From the NCBI RefSeq assembly GCF_000732485.2, contig NZ_JAQV02000031.1, forward strand, positions 186,001 through 250,000: a DNA stretch of 64,000 nucleotides, read 5' to 3'. Every line of letters begins with the position of its first letter. Positions within the stretch are counted from its first letter, which is position 1. Below, piece after piece: positions 16,442 to 26,335 of this stretch. The stretch comes from Bacillus sp. SJS. GTDB lineage: Bacteria > Bacillota > Bacilli > Bacillales > Bacillaceae. Below the pieces are notes generated by a model. That model made no database searches. It had not been told where the DNA came from and worked only from the letters and a program-made list of their open reading frames with translations. A program made the position numbers and the translations under genes.

Positions 16442-17167
16442 CTAGTTTCTTTTTCTGACAACGTGGAAGGAAAACATATCGGCCCTAAAATAGTTTAACG
16501 AGTACAGAATTGGACGGTCCTGCAAGTCATAATGCATCTGTTTAAGGAGCAGCAGTGCAGTTTCCGGATCGCAGTTTAAAAGCGGTGAAATCTTATCGTG
16601 GTAGCCAATAGGCTCAATGGCTGTAATCGCATGGCCAATAATGCTGTCTGTCTTTTTCTCAAGAAGCTCAAACAAGGATTCACTGTCATGGGTCAAATCT
16701 TTCGGCAGAAGTTTCCCGGGAATTTTGTCCAGACAGTAGACGACCGGTTCTCCGTTCGCAGTCCGTACCCTCTCAATCTGGAAAATTTCTTCTCCTTCCG
16801 TAATTCCGAAGCGCTGTGCATCTTCTTCAGTCGGTCCCACGATAGAAGAGGATAAAAAGATGGTTCCTGGAGCTTTTCCCCCTTGCATGATCATAGCTGT
16901 TACACTGTTAAGCTGCTCAATTCCTGAACTGAACAGCGGGACTGTATTGACAAATGTCCCGACACCATGGCGTCTTATGATCACATTTTCTTCTTCCAGT
17001 ATCCTAAGTGCTTCTCTAAGCGTTGCTCTGCTTACACCCAAATTCTTGGCCAGGTCAAATTCTGAAGGAAGTTTTTCCTTTTCTTTATAAGCACCTTTTT
17101 TTATATCTTCTTTTATTCGATCTATCACCTGCAAGTACAGATGCCGATTGTCTGATTTAATGCTCAT
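16442..17167 (-). CDS. ymfC: GntR/HutC family transcriptional regulator, YmfC-like
   Basis: 241 residues. The N-terminal winged helix contains [20 protein letters not shown] and [14 protein letters not shown], standard GntR recognition sequence, with the wing RRHGVGTFV. The C-terminal UTRA-type ligand domain includes [19 protein letters not shown] and [17 protein letters not shown]. It lies directly downstream of spoIIIE, as ymfC does in B. subtilis, and 97 bases upstream of nupN. It therefore plausibly controls the nucleoside importer and itself through the palindrome at 17190-17203. The start is ATG at 17167. Confidence 0.88.
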   Translation of the reverse strand: MSIKSDNRHLYLQVIDRIKEDIKKGAYKEKEKLPSEFDLAKNLGVSRATLREALRILEEENVIIRRHGVGTFVNTVPLFSSGIEQLNSVTAMIMQGGKAPGTIFLSSSIVGPTEEDAQRFGITEGEEIFQIERVRTANGEPVVYCLDKIPGKLLPKDLTHDSESLFELLEKKTDSIIGHAITAIEPIGYHDKISPLLNCDPETALLLLKQMHYDLQDRPILYSLNYFRADMFSFHVVRKRN

Positions 17168-17189
17168 GACAAGCCCCCGTTTTATAAAG

Positions 17190-17203
17190 ATCAGACATCT
17201 GAT
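17190..17203. promoter_or_regulatory. Candidate GntR operator upstream of ymfC
   Basis: ATCAGACATCTGAT is a dyad (ATCAGA/TCTGAT around two bases) 23 bases before the ymfC start codon, the usual place for an autoregulatory GntR-family site. No second copy was found between ymfC and nupN. Confidence 0.5.
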
Positions 17204-17356
17204 GTTTAACCTTTACTAATCGAAAATAATATATCATGTTTCAATACATAAATAAATAAAAATTTAATAATTTTGTCGAATTTTCGTAATACTATTTACT
17301 CAAACTTAATACGGGCTAAAAAACAAGATAATATTATTATGTTAACTTGTACAGCA

Positions 17357-17384
17357 AGAAACAGAAGGGATTTCCCCTTCTGCT
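17357..17384 (-). terminator. Probable terminator after spoIIIE
   Basis: CAGAAGGG (17362-17369) pairs with CCCTTCTG (17375-17382). On the minus strand the stem is followed by TTTCTTG, a weak U tract. Confidence 0.6.
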
Positions 17385-19723
17385 TAAGAACTCATTTCAT
17401 CATGCTGTCCTTTACTTAATAAAACCTCCCGGGGTTTGCTCCCCTCATAAGGTCCCACAACGCCCCGTTCTTCCATGGCGTCTATCAGTCTTGCGGCCCT
17501 TGTATATCCGACTCGAAACCTTCTCTGCAGCATAGAAACCGATGCAGTCTGCATATCGACTACCAGCTGAACAGCTTCTTCATATAAATCATCATTCACT
17601 TCGCTTGTCGTTTCAGCAGCTTCAGTTGGAATCATATTTTCCTGATACTGAGCCTTTTGCTGGCCAATCACAAATTCTACTACTTCCTCTACTTCATGAT
17701 CTGATAGAAAAGCTCCCTGAACACGTACAGGTTTGGATGCCCCGACAGGCAGGAAGAGCATGTCTCCTCTTCCAAGAAGCTTTTCTGCACCTCCCATATC
17801 CAGAATCGTACGGGAATCCGTCATTGAAGACACACTGAATGCGATCCGTGATGGAATATTTGCTTTTATTACACCAGTTATAACGTCTACAGACGGCCTT
17901 TGAGTCGCGATAATCAAATGGATTCCTGCTGCTCTAGCCATTTGGGAAAGCCTTGTTATGGAATCCTCTACATCGGAAGAAGCGACCATCATCAAGTCTG
18001 CAAGCTCATCGACAATAACCACGATATAAGGAAGCTCCGGTTGCTTTTCGCCCTCTTCTGCATTGATTCTTCTAATATTTTCATTGTAGCCTTCGATATT
18101 TCTCGTACCGGTATGAGAAAAAAGCTCATACCTTCTTTCCATCTCATTCACTACTTTTTTCAAAGCCTGGGAAGCTTTTTTCGGGTCTGTTACAACAGGT
18201 GCAAGCAGATGCGGAATGCCATTGTAGACATTAAGCTCAACCATTTTCGGGTCAATCATCATCATTTTCACTTCATGAGGCTTGGCTCTCATTAAAATGC
18301 TCGTAATAATTCCATTTATGCATACACTTTTCCCGCTTCCCGTTGATCCGGCTACGAGCAAATGCGGCATTTTATTCATTTCAGCAAGCACGGCTTCACC
18401 TGAAATATCACGGCCCAGACCTATTAGCAGCTTCGCATCAGGCCGGTCATTCACGTTATTGTCAATAACCTCGCGAAGCGAAACCATCGCAACTTCAGAA
18501 TTAGGGACTTCAATGCCAATCGCCGATTTTCCGGGAATAGGCGCTTCAATCCTAATATCCTTTGCGGCAAGCGCCAATGCCAAATCATCGCTTAAATTAA
18601 CAATCCGGCTGACTTTTACACCAGTATCCGGATATACTTCATATTTGGTTACTGCCGGGCCTAAATGTACCTGGGTAACCTTCGCTTTGACTCCAAAGCT
18701 TTGAAAAGTTCTTTCAAGTTTTCTGGCATTTTCATAAATGTTCTTTTTGTCAGTCTGCTGTCCATTGTGCTGAGGCTGTTTTAACAATGAGACAGGAGGC
18801 AGCTTGTAATCTTTGTTTTCGACTTCCGAAAAGCTGATTTGAATTCCCGGCACCGGTTCAGGATCCACACCCGTACCTTTCTCGAAGGCAGCTTCAGGAG
18901 GAGGTTCAGGGGCTGTCTCTTCCCTTTCAACACGATCTGCAAAGCTTGAAATAATAGGTTCTGAATCCTCATCGTACCTGCTTATCGGTTCAAAGACTTC
19001 AATTTCCGGCTCATCCGTATCTTCTTTTGACCTGCGAGTCTTCTTTTCGGCAGGCACAGAGGATTTTCTCTTTTTCTTTTTAAAGGACTTAGGAAGCTGG
19101 CGCATATCTTTGATAAAGGCCGCGAATTGCTTTTTGAAGAATGTAAAGACGGGCCCAAACAATTTAAACAAAGTTTCCTGAAGAGACTTGTCTGTAATAA
19201 GAAGAATACCAGCCACAATCATACCCGCTGCAATCAATTTGGAACCAGCTGCCGCAAAGAGGAAATAGGATGCTGCAAACAGCAGAGCTCCAATCATTCC
19301 TCCTCCCAAATCCCGTGTAATACTTTCGCCTTTGAGCTCCATTGCATAAAGCTCCCACGTATTTCTGATCACACTGGAGGAGCCTGCTTCTCCGCGTGCA
19401 AGCACGGCTTCGAATAAGGATATGTGGGTTAGCAGCAGAAGCGCTGCAGTAATTAAGTATATGCCGATCATTCTTCTTGATGAAAATGGCGGCCTTTTCT
19501 TGTACCAAAAAACATAAATACCGGCTGCTCCAAGTCCAATCAGAAAGAGGATATGCCACTCTCCGGCAAAAAACCTGAAAAACTGGACAATGGCCATTCC
19601 TGCAATCCCCAGCCTGGCCATTGCAATAATAGATGCTGCTGTCATTCCTAAACCGGCAAGCTCATACTTAAAAACTGGTCTGCCGGAACTTTTCTTTTGC
19701 TGACGCCGTTTCTTTTTTGCCAT
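17384..19723 (-). CDS. spoIIIE: SpoIIIE/FtsK DNA translocase
   Basis: 779-residue DNA pump that moves the chromosome through the asymmetric sporulation septum. The start is ATG 19723 ([11 protein letters not shown]) with AGGTG five bases upstream; codons further upstream have no site. There are about four N-terminal membrane helices (residues ~20-165), then an acidic/proline linker, then the motor. The motor has the Walker A GSTGSGKS, Walker [13 protein letters not shown] and a [11 protein letters not shown] segment. The C-terminal gamma winged helix ([20 protein letters not shown]) reads the SRS/KOPS orientation sequences. Length is close to B. subtilis SpoIIIE. All motor motifs are intact. 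Confidence 0.96.
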   Translation of the reverse strand: MAKKKRRQQKKSSGRPVFKYELAGLGMTAASIIAMARLGIAGMAIVQFFRFFAGEWHILFLIGLGAAGIYVFWYKKRPPFSSRRMIGIYLITAALLLLTHISLFEAVLARGEAGSSSVIRNTWELYAMELKGESITRDLGGGMIGALLFAASYFLFAAAGSKLIAAGMIVAGILLITDKSLQETLFKLFGPVFTFFKKQFAAFIKDMRQLPKSFKKKKRKSSVPAEKKTRRSKEDTDEPEIEVFEPISRYDEDSEPIISSFADRVEREETAPEPPPEAAFEKGTGVDPEPVPGIQISFSEVENKDYKLPPVSLLKQPQHNGQQTDKKNIYENARKLERTFQSFGVKAKVTQVHLGPAVTKYEVYPDTGVKVSRIVNLSDDLALALAAKDIRIEAPIPGKSAIGIEVPNSEVAMVSLREVIDNNVNDRPDAKLLIGLGRDISGEAVLAEMNKMPHLLVAGSTGSGKSVCINGIITSILMRAKPHEVKMMMIDPKMVELNVYNGIPHLLAPVVTDPKKASQALKKVVNEMERRYELFSHTGTRNIEGYNENIRRINAEEGEKQPELPYIVVIVDELADLMMVASSDVEDSITRLSQMARAAGIHLIIATQRPSVDVITGVIKANIPSRIAFSVSSMTDSRTILDMGGAEKLLGRGDMLFLPVGASKPVRVQGAFLSDHEVEEVVEFVIGQQKAQYQENMIPTEAAETTSEVNDDLYEEAVQLVVDMQTASVSMLQRRFRVGYTRAARLIDAMEERGVVGPYEGSKPREVLLSKGQHDEMSS

Positions 19724-19846
19724 TCGATCACCTGTAATCATCTCTAAAATTGGGTTTGCAGATTTTTGTATCCGCAAACAAAAAAAATCAAACTACTTGG
19801 CTCAGAGTACAATCCCAAACCGGATTAATTGTTGGTTCAGACCCAA

Positions 19847-19877
19847 CGAAGAAAGCAGCCTTCAAGAGGGCTGCCCA
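19847..19877 (-). terminator. Probable terminator after ylzJ
   Basis: GCAGCC (19855-19860) and GGCTGC (19869-19874) form a short stem with an eight-base loop. The minus-strand tail TTTCTTCG is a weak U tract. Confidence 0.55.
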
Positions 19878-19919
19878 TTTTGATTAGCTTCAGTATATCA
19901 TAGAATGGTCTGTTTCAGA

Positions 19920-20144
19920 CTAGAATACCACCATGGCAGAACTGATTTTTTGTCCTGGCATGCACTCACTTTTCAAGTAATGATTCGGGTTGCTGCTAAG
20001 CAGCCGGACAACTTCAAAAGAATGATCTTCACATGGCCTGACTATCATCTCGACTCCGTTGACGATAGCCATTTTTTCCTCTAAAGCGCCATTTCCGCTT
20101 TCTGCAAAAACAAGCTCATGGGGCATCATCGTATACAGAATCAT
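19920..20144 (-). CDS. ylzJ: YlzJ-like small protein
   Basis: 74-residue protein of the YlzJ family, conserved next to tepA in Bacillus but of unknown role. It begins [13 protein letters not shown] and has [20 protein letters not shown]. It has no membrane helix or known catalytic motif. Its ATG overlaps the tepA stop by four bases, so the two proteins are translationally coupled and may act together. A hairpin terminator follows. Confidence 0.85.
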   Translation of the reverse strand: MILYTMMPHELVFAESGNGALEEKMAIVNGVEMIVRPCEDHSFEVVRLLSSNPNHYLKSECMPGQKISSAMVVF

Positions 20145-20908
20145 TGCAGCACCTGCTCCTCTTGATCATGCCCTTTCGTTTGTTCAATCAGCTCATTCAG
20201 CTTTTTTATGGCCAAGCCCACTCCGCCCACATCATCAATCAGTCCATACTCTACAGCGTCCGTACCTACCACATTCGTACCGATGTCCCGTGTCAGGTTG
20301 CCCTTTGAAAACATAAGCTCTTTAAATTTTTCTTCAGAAATGTTGGAATGCTTCGTCACGAAATTTACAACGCGGTCTTGCATTTTATCCAGGTATTCGA
20401 ATGTTTGGGGAACGCCGATCACAAGACCCGTTAGACGAACGGGATGAATCGTCATCGTTGCCGTTTCAGCAATAAACGAATGGGTGCAGGATACCGCGAT
20501 TGGTACGCCAATCGAATGACCTCCCCCTAAGACAATGGATACTGTAGGTTTTGAAAGGGATCCTAGCATTTCAGCGATCGCAAGACCCGCTTCCACATCT
20601 CCTCCTACCGTATTCAAAATCACGAGAAGGCCTTCAATCTTTGGATTTTGTTCAATGGCAACGATTTGCGGAATAACGTGCTCGTATTTCGTCGTTTTAT
20701 TTTGAGGCGGGAGCTGGATGTGACCCTCGATTTGACCCACAATCGTCAGGCAGTGGATATTTGTTTCCTGTGACATTTGAGGAATGTTTGTTTGGCCAAG
20801 CTGCTGTATTTTTTCGGTCAGGGAGCCTTGCTTATCATCCTGTTTTTCCGATTGCTCAGACTGATCGTTTGTGATTTTGTATTCCTGATGCTCACTTGAA
20901 AATGCCAT
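20141..20908 (-). CDS. tepA: TepA/YmfB, ClpP-type serine peptidase
   Basis: 255 residues with the ClpP/crotonase fold. The catalytic serine is Ser132 in [11 protein letters not shown] and the histidine is His155 in TMTIHPVR; an Asp further on (for example in [10 protein letters not shown]) completes the triad. The N-terminal 40 residues are charged and low complexity ([11 protein letters not shown]), unlike housekeeping ClpP. In B. subtilis the homologue (TepA) is linked to degradation of spore proteins and earlier to protein translocation; its function here is inferred from that. It overlaps ylzJ and follows rnjB. The start is ATG 20908 with AGGAG upstream. Confidence 0.88.
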   Translation of the reverse strand: MAFSSEHQEYKITNDQSEQSEKQDDKQGSLTEKIQQLGQTNIPQMSQETNIHCLTIVGQIEGHIQLPPQNKTTKYEHVIPQIVAIEQNPKIEGLLVILNTVGGDVEAGLAIAEMLGSLSKPTVSIVLGGGHSIGVPIAVSCTHSFIAETATMTIHPVRLTGLVIGVPQTFEYLDKMQDRVVNFVTKHSNISEEKFKELMFSKGNLTRDIGTNVVGTDAVEYGLIDDVGGVGLAIKKLNELIEQTKGHDQEEQVLQ

Positions 20909-20974
20909 ACGGTTCTCCTGCCTTTCTGAAATATGGTCTTATTATGCAAAGAAGACAGCCATTTCATACAAAAG

Positions 20975-21016
20975 GCGAAAAAGAAGAAGACCGGCCGCTG
21001 CGGTCTTCTTCTTCCG
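20975..21016 (-). terminator. Strong terminator after rnjB
   Basis: AAGAAGAAGACCG (20981-20993) pairs perfectly with CGGTCTTCTTCTT (21001-21013). The minus strand then runs into TTTTTC. Confidence 0.85.
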
Positions 21017-21049
21017 TTTTAAGTTCGGTTCATTCAGCAAATTATATGT

Positions 21050-22717
21050 TTAAACTTCCATTATGATCGGTAAAATCATCGGGCGGCGCTTAGTGCGTTC
21101 ATATAAATATTGATTCAGCGCTTCCCTGATATTCAGCTTGAGAGAAGACCATTCAATTAAATGGTCTTTCATGCATTTATCAGCAATTTCTTTTACAATC
21201 AGTGCCGATTTATCCAAAAGCTCTTCTGACTCTCTCACATAAACGAAACCTCTGGAAATGATCTCAGGTCCTGCTACTACCCGCTTATTTGCTTTATCTA
21301 ACGTAACAACAACGATTAGAATTCCATCCTGTGATAGGAGCCTGCGGTCCCGAAGCACGATGTTTCCAACATCTCCAACACCCAGACCATCAATCAATAC
21401 ATTACCGGAAGTGACTTTAGAGCCCGTCCGGACTGAACTTTCTTTAAAATGGACGACATCCCCTTTTTCAATCAGGAGAATATCTTTTTTGTTCATTCCC
21501 ACTTGCTGTGCAAGTTTGCCGTGGGCTACCTGCATTTTATACTCCCCGTTAATAGGAATGAAGTATTTAGGTTTCATTAAGTTCAGCATCAGCTTTAATT
21601 CTTCCTGATTGCCGTGTCCGGAAACATGAACTTGCTTTTGGCCGAAAACAACATTCGCCCCTGCCCGGTAAAGCAGGTCAATGGTTTTGGAAAACTCCAG
21701 TTCATGACCTGGAAGAGGTGTAGCGGCAATCATCACCGTATCTCCCTCAGAAACATTCAGCTGTTTGTGAGAATGCCTTGCCATTCTGTTTAAAGCTCCG
21801 AGCGGTTCCCCGTTTGTTCCAGTTGTTAAAATGGCAATTTTCTGACTGGGATGTTTTTCAATCTCCTGTAGAGGAATAATCAAATCTTCCTGAACATGAA
21901 TATACCCTAGTTTAATGGCTGTCTGAAGAACATTCATCATGTTTTTGCCAACAATTGCAAGTTTTCGGTTATTCTCAATTGCAGCATTAATTACATGCTG
22001 AATCCGGCTGTAATTTGATGCAAAAACAGCAATGATGACCCTGCCGTCTGCATTGTACATGGCTGTAGCAATTTCGCTTCCTACCACAGATTCGGACGCA
22101 CTATAACCTGGTTTTTCAGCATTTGTGCTGTCTGAAAGCAGGCATAGAACACCTTCATCTCCCAGCGCGGCCATTTTGCTGATATCTGATACATGATTGC
22201 TGGTTGGTGTCTGGTCAAACTTAAAATCTCCGGTATGTACGATCGAACCAAGGGATGTATGAACGGCTACCCCTACAGAGTCTGGTATGCTGTGGTTTGT
22301 TCGGAAAAAGGTGACGGCAGCGGAGTCAAATTCAATTTTAGAGCTGGAATCAATTTCTTTAAGCAAAGAATAGTTCTTCATTCCATACTCTTTAAGTTTT
22401 TCCACAACAAGTGCCAGGGTAAGTTTCGTTCCATATACAGGAATGGATAATTTTTGCATGACATAAAAAACACCGCCAATATTCTCTTCGTGCCCATGAG
22501 TTAAAAACATGGCTTTCACACGGCTGCGGTTTTCAATTAAATACGAAATATCCGGAATCACGACGTCAATTCCGAGCATTTCTCCTTCAGGATGCATAAG
22601 TCCGGCATCGACAATAAACAAATCCGCATCAACTTCGATGACAAACATATTTTTGCCGATTTCCCCTACGCCGCCTAAAGCGATCACTTTTATATTTTCT
22701 GTCTGTTTCAAATTCAA
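21050..22717 (-). CDS. rnjB: Ribonuclease J2
   Basis: 555 residues, the same length as B. subtilis RnjB, when started at TTG 22717 (LNLKQTENIKVIALGG). GGGAGG is nine bases upstream. It is a metallo-beta-lactamase/beta-CASP nuclease that joins RNase J1 in 5'-end processing and decay of mRNA. The metal motif HxHxDH appears as HGHEEN, lacking the last ligand, as in other J2 proteins, so J1 is expected to supply most activity. Further blocks include GDFKFDQTP and HVSGHGNQEELKLM. It is preceded by a good SigA promoter and closed by its own terminator. An in-frame extension of 61 codons upstream is the 5' leader, not protein. Confidence 0.93.
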   Translation of the reverse strand: MNLKQTENIKVIALGGVGEIGKNMFVIEVDADLFIVDAGLMHPEGEMLGIDVVIPDISYLIENRSRVKAMFLTHGHEENIGGVFYVMQKLSIPVYGTKLTLALVVEKLKEYGMKNYSLLKEIDSSSKIEFDSAAVTFFRTNHSIPDSVGVAVHTSLGSIVHTGDFKFDQTPTSNHVSDISKMAALGDEGVLCLLSDSTNAEKPGYSASESVVGSEIATAMYNADGRVIIAVFASNYSRIQHVINAAIENNRKLAIVGKNMMNVLQTAIKLGYIHVQEDLIIPLQEIEKHPSQKIAILTTGTNGEPLGALNRMARHSHKQLNVSEGDTVMIAATPLPGHELEFSKTIDLLYRAGANVVFGQKQVHVSGHGNQEELKLMLNLMKPKYFIPINGEYKMQVAHGKLAQQVGMNKKDILLIEKGDVVHFKESSVRTGSKVTSGNVLIDGLGVGDVGNIVLRDRRLLSQDGILIVVVTLDKANKRVVAGPEIISRGFVYVRESEELLDKSALIVKEIADKCMKDHLIEWSSLKLNIREALNQYLYERTKRRPMILPIIMEV

Positions 22718-22766
22718 TGTATAAATCCTCCCTGTTTTGCTCGCCCGTTCCACGTCACTTAGCATC

Positions 22767-22796
22767 ATTATACCTGAATGGTGAAAAGGAATACAA
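22767..22796 (-). promoter_or_regulatory. SigA promoter of rnjB
   Basis: TTGTAT (22791-22796) and a perfect TATAAT (22767-22772) are 18 bases apart, about 50 bases upstream of the TTG start of rnjB. Confidence 0.75.
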
Positions 22797-22920
22797 GAAG
22801 AAAAGCCGGGACTTAAATACTCATGCAGCATAATCAGCTTTTTTGCTAATCGGGAGCAATGAAAGGCAGCAAGACTGACATCATGCTCCGCAGATTTCAT
22901 TCACTGCATCAGACGTTTTA

Positions 22921-22958
22921 TTAAAAAGAAGCTGGCAGCAGTCTGCCAGCTTCTTTTT
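22921..22958 (-). terminator. Strong terminator after dapA
   Basis: AAAAAGAAGCTGGCAG and CTGCCAGCTTCTTTTT form a 16-bp perfect stem with a four-base loop, overlapping the dapA stop codon and followed by T residues. Confidence 0.9.
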
Positions 22959-23835
22959 ACTTATTCAATTGCCCCATAACGTCCATTAAACTGTTTCTTT
23001 CTGATTCGGTCAGAGGAAGAATCGGCAATCTTACCGGCCCGACATCCATGCCTGAGATCTGCAATGCGGTTTTCACAGGTGCAGGACTTGGAGCAGCGAA
23101 CATTTCATTCATTACCGGCAGGATACGGCGATGGATAGATGCCGCCTGCTTAACATCGCCTTGAGCGAATGCTTCAATCATCTGCTGCATTTCATTGCCA
23201 ATTACATGGGATGCAACAGATACGATTCCGGTGGCACCAATCGCCATGCTTGGCAGAGTGAGACTATCGTCTCCGCAATACACATCAAAGTCATCACCCG
23301 TCTTTTCGATAACCTCAGCAATGGCTTCCAGGTCGCCGCTTGCATCTTTTACCGCAGCAATGTTCGGAATCGCAGATAACCGGATGATGGTTTCAGCTGT
23401 CATTTTAACAACCGTTCTCCCTGGAACATTATAAATCATGACCGGGAGTACTGTGCTCTCGGCAATAGCTTTAAAATGCTGGTAAATGCCTTCCTGTGAA
23501 GGTTTATTATAGTAGGGAGCGACGAGCATGACTGCATCTGCCCCTGCTTCTTCCGCCTTTTTTGTCAGTTCAATGGAAGCTCTGGTATCATTGCTCCCCG
23601 TACCTGCAATTACTGGTATTCTTCCATTAACTTCTTTAACCGTATGCTGGAACAATGCTGCTTTTTCTTCAAAAGTCAGCGTAGGGGACTCGCCTGTTGT
23701 TCCTGCTGCTACAATGGAATCCGTTCCGTTTGCAATTAAGTATTCAATAAGTTTTGATGTTTTCTTAAAATCTATATTGCCGGCAAAGTCAAATGGAGTA
23801 ACCATTGCCGTTGATACTTTTCCAAAACGTGCCAT
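22957..23835 (-). CDS. dapA: 4-hydroxy-tetrahydrodipicolinate synthase
   Basis: 292 residues from ATG 23835 (MARFGKVSTAMVTPF), chosen over the ATG two codons earlier because AAGGAG is seven bases upstream of it. It condenses pyruvate with aspartate semialdehyde, the entry to lysine, diaminopimelate and dipicolinate. The Schiff-base lysine is Lys163 (AAVKDASGD) and the proton-relay tyrosine is Tyr135 (VMIYNVPGRT). The GTTGES motif near residue 46 is also intact. It is the last gene of the spoVFA-spoVFB-asd-dapG-dapA cluster and feeds both wall synthesis and SpoVF. Confidence 0.95.
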   Translation of the reverse strand: MARFGKVSTAMVTPFDFAGNIDFKKTSKLIEYLIANGTDSIVAAGTTGESPTLTFEEKAALFQHTVKEVNGRIPVIAGTGSNDTRASIELTKKAEEAGADAVMLVAPYYNKPSQEGIYQHFKAIAESTVLPVMIYNVPGRTVVKMTAETIIRLSAIPNIAAVKDASGDLEAIAEVIEKTGDDFDVYCGDDSLTLPSMAIGATGIVSVASHVIGNEMQQMIEAFAQGDVKQAASIHRRILPVMNEMFAAPSPAPVKTALQISGMDVGPVRLPILPLTESERNSLMDVMGQLNK

Positions 23836-23861
23836 GTGCATTCTCCTTCAATTGTTCTCGA

Positions 23862-25076
23862 TTACTTTGACAGTTCAAATGCTTCGTGAAGCGTATTAAC
23901 TGCGCTAATCATATTTTCTTCATTTACCAGTACCCAGATCGTTGTGTGGCTGTCGGCAGATTGAAGAATTTGAATTCCCTGTTCAGAAAGGGAGGAAACA
24001 ATGGTGGCCATTACACCCGGTACACCCATAATAGATGCTCCGACAACGGAAACTTTAGCGCATTTTTTTGTTACAGTAGGATGATACCCCATTGACTCCA
24101 GGATTTCAACGGCCTTATTCGTAACCGAACCAGGTACGGTGTAGACCACTTCATTTGGTGTAATATTAAAAAAATCAACGCTGATGCTGTTCTTTGCCAT
24201 GGCCTTGAATACATCCGTTTGTGTATGATATTCTCCGCGTTTTGCGGCTACTTTTATTTGACTGACGTTTGCCATGTGGGCAATTCCTGTGATAAGCTGC
24301 TCTGCTACGTCACTGCCCATTTTGCCGGCACTGTTCGCAGCGACTAATGTTCCCTCTTTGTCTGAATAAGTGGAACGGATCCTGATCGGAACTTTAGCCT
24401 GCATGGCAATTTCCACAGCACGCGGATGAATCACTTTCGCACCCTGATAAGCCAGATTGCATATTTCTGTATACGTAACATTTACAAGCGGACGTGCACT
24501 TTCAACAATTCTTGGATCTGCTGTCATAACCCCTTCTACATCCGTAAAAATATCAATGTATTCGGCATTCAGCGCAGCTCCCAGTGCTGCCGCGGATGTA
24601 TCGCTTCCTCCGCGGCCAAGCGTTGTAATGTCCCCGTTCGGTGCTGCCCCCTGGAAACCGGCAACAACGGCTACATCGCTTGTTTCAAGTATTTCTTTCA
24701 ATCGCGAGCAGTTCATTTCCAGAATTTTAGCGTTTGTATGATCATTATTTGTCATAAATCCTGCTTGTGCCCCAGTCAATGCGGCAGAGTTTAAGCCTCT
24801 TTTTCTAAGCATACTCGAAAAAACAACGGATGAAATGGTTTCTCCGCATGAAAGCAGTAAATCATGCTCTCTGCCCGATACATCTTCAGCTTCCCCATAA
24901 AGAAGGCTTAATAGTGTGTCCGTTGCATAAGGATCGCCGCTCCGTCCCATTGCTGAAACGACAACAACAACTTTATATCCTTGTTCCAATGCAAGGCTGA
25001 TATGTTTATATGCCTGTTCACGGCCCTCATGATCCTTGACGGACGTTCCGCCAAACTTTTGAACCAGAATTTTCAT
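23862..25076 (-). CDS. dapG: Aspartokinase I, DapG type
   Basis: 404-residue kinase that phosphorylates aspartate, the first step towards lysine, diaminopimelate and dipicolinate. It begins MKILVQKFGGTSV, the KFGGTS nucleotide-binding signature of aspartokinases. TTLGRGGSDTSA and IFTDVEGVMTADPRIV form the active site. Two ACT domains occupy about residues 270-400 (IAHMANVSQIKVAA; VSVVGASIMGVPGVMATIV). Its place between asd and dapA identifies it as the DapG isoenzyme, feedback inhibited by meso-diaminopimelate in B. subtilis. An unusual hairpin lies in the 86-base gap to asd. Confidence 0.94.
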   Translation of the reverse strand: MKILVQKFGGTSVKDHEGREQAYKHISLALEQGYKVVVVVSAMGRSGDPYATDTLLSLLYGEAEDVSGREHDLLLSCGETISSVVFSSMLRKRGLNSAALTGAQAGFMTNNDHTNAKILEMNCSRLKEILETSDVAVVAGFQGAAPNGDITTLGRGGSDTSAAALGAALNAEYIDIFTDVEGVMTADPRIVESARPLVNVTYTEICNLAYQGAKVIHPRAVEIAMQAKVPIRIRSTYSDKEGTLVAANSAGKMGSDVAEQLITGIAHMANVSQIKVAAKRGEYHTQTDVFKAMAKNSISVDFFNITPNEVVYTVPGSVTNKAVEILESMGYHPTVTKKCAKVSVVGASIMGVPGVMATIVSSLSEQGIQILQSADSHTTIWVLVNEENMISAVNTLHEAFELSK

Positions 25077-25121
25077 CGCTTCCTACACCCCAACTGTTCA
25101 ATTTCCCTTCATAAATCAACA

Positions 25122-25154
25122 GAAGAGAGCAGGGACAGCTGCCCAGCTCTCTTC
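25122..25154 (-). other. Hairpin between asd and dapG
   Basis: GAAGAGAGC and GCTCTCTTC pair around an inner GGGcagctGTCCC stem. There is no U tract after it on the minus strand, so it is more likely an mRNA processing or stability element than a terminator. Confidence 0.5.
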
Positions 25155-25162
25155 CTTATCCA

Positions 25163-26206
25163 TTACACAAGCTTAAGCTTAATAAGACTTTCCGCAATTT
25201 GAACGGAATTCCATGCCGCACCTTTAAGAAGGTTATCAGAAACAATCCATAGGTGAAAGCCATTTTTCTGATCCAGGTCTTTTCGGACTCTGCCTACGAA
25301 TACATCATTTTTGCCAACACAATTGGCAGGCATCGGATAAATCTGTTCAGCCGGGTTATCTTCAAGCGTTATTCCTGGTGCTTCAAGGAGCAAATGATGC
25401 AGATCGGCCACAGATACATCATCTTTGCCGATTTCAATGTATACAGATTCAGAATGGCCTGTCACAACAGGAAGCCGCACACAAGTTGCAGCTACCGCAA
25501 GCTCAGGCATATTCATAATTTTTTTCGTTTCATTGATCATTTTCATTTCTTCAAATGTATAGCCGTTCTCCTGAAATTTATCAATTTGAGGAATGGCGTT
25601 GTATGCGATTTGATAGTGCTTTTTATCTCCCTTAACAGGAAGAATGGATGGCGTGTATTCCGTGCCGTCCAATATAGCACGTGTTTGATCATTCAGTTCA
25701 TTGATTGCAGCTGCCCCTGCACCTGATACGGCCTGATAGGTAGATACAATCACTTTGCTCAATCCGTACGCTTTACGGATTGGCTCAAGTGCGGCAGCCA
25801 TCTGTATAGTAGAACAGTTTGGATTGGCGATAATGCCCTGATGATTTTTCAGGCTCTCCTCATTGACTTCAGGAACAACGAGCGGTACGTTCGGATCCAT
25901 GCGGTAAGCACTTGTATTATCTACAACGATTGCCCCTCTTTTTACTGCCTCAGGAGCTAATTCCTTTGATACGCTGCCCCCTGCACTAAAAAGCGCGATT
26001 TGAATATTTTCAAAGCTTTCCGGCTTAGCCGCTTCTACTGTATAGGATTTGCCTTTAAACGTAATGGTTGTGCCCGCCGATCGTTCAGACGACAGCAATT
26101 TTAATTCAGAAATAGGAAAATTTCGTTCCTCCAGCGTTTTCAGCATCTGCTGGCCTACGGCACCTGTTGCGCCCGTGACTGCAACACGATATCCATTTGA
26201 GCTCAT
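25163..26206 (-). CDS. asd: Aspartate-semialdehyde dehydrogenase
   Basis: 347 residues from ATG 26206 (MSSNGYRVAVTGATGAVG), preferred over upstream codons because AAGGGG is nine bases away and the length then matches B. subtilis Asd. It reduces aspartyl phosphate to aspartate semialdehyde with NADPH. The dinucleotide loop is GATGAVG, and the catalytic cysteine is Cys131 in NPNCST. A substrate loop TYQAVSGAG and a C-terminal SDNLLKGAAWNSVQIAE are intact. A 20-bp dyad lies upstream at 26265-26284. Confidence 0.95.
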   Translation of the reverse strand: MSSNGYRVAVTGATGAVGQQMLKTLEERNFPISELKLLSSERSAGTTITFKGKSYTVEAAKPESFENIQIALFSAGGSVSKELAPEAVKRGAIVVDNTSAYRMDPNVPLVVPEVNEESLKNHQGIIANPNCSTIQMAAALEPIRKAYGLSKVIVSTYQAVSGAGAAAINELNDQTRAILDGTEYTPSILPVKGDKKHYQIAYNAIPQIDKFQENGYTFEEMKMINETKKIMNMPELAVAATCVRLPVVTGHSESVYIEIGKDDVSVADLHHLLLEAPGITLEDNPAEQIYPMPANCVGKNDVFVGRVRKDLDQKNGFHLWIVSDNLLKGAAWNSVQIAESLIKLKLV

Positions 26207-26264
26207 TTGCCATAACCCCTTCCGCAATCCATTCATCAACTACTACCGGTTCATGTACAATTGA

Positions 26265-26294
26265 TGTTAGATAATATTCTAACACATTGGTGTT
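26265..26294. promoter_or_regulatory. Overlapping inverted repeats upstream of asd
   Basis: TGTTAGA-N6-TCTAACA (26265-26284) overlaps AACAC-N4-GTGTT (26281-26294), about 60-90 bases before the asd start. They may be an operator or a leader hairpin; no regulator can be named. Confidence 0.45.
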
Positions 26295-26335
26295 CTCATG
26301 AACGATTTTTTTTACCCTTCTGCTGGAGTTCATTC

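Noticed and set aside
17204-17340. AT-rich segment upstream of ymfC as a promoter
   Set aside because: Several TATATT/TTGAAA-like hexamers exist but none has convincing spacing, so no promoter was assigned.
22718-22900. N-terminal extension of rnjB
   Set aside because: It contains the rnjB promoter, and the protein length matches RNase J2 only from TTG 22717.
23195-23434. Plus-strand frame within dapA
   Set aside because: Shadow of dapA, which has intact catalytic residues on the minus strand.
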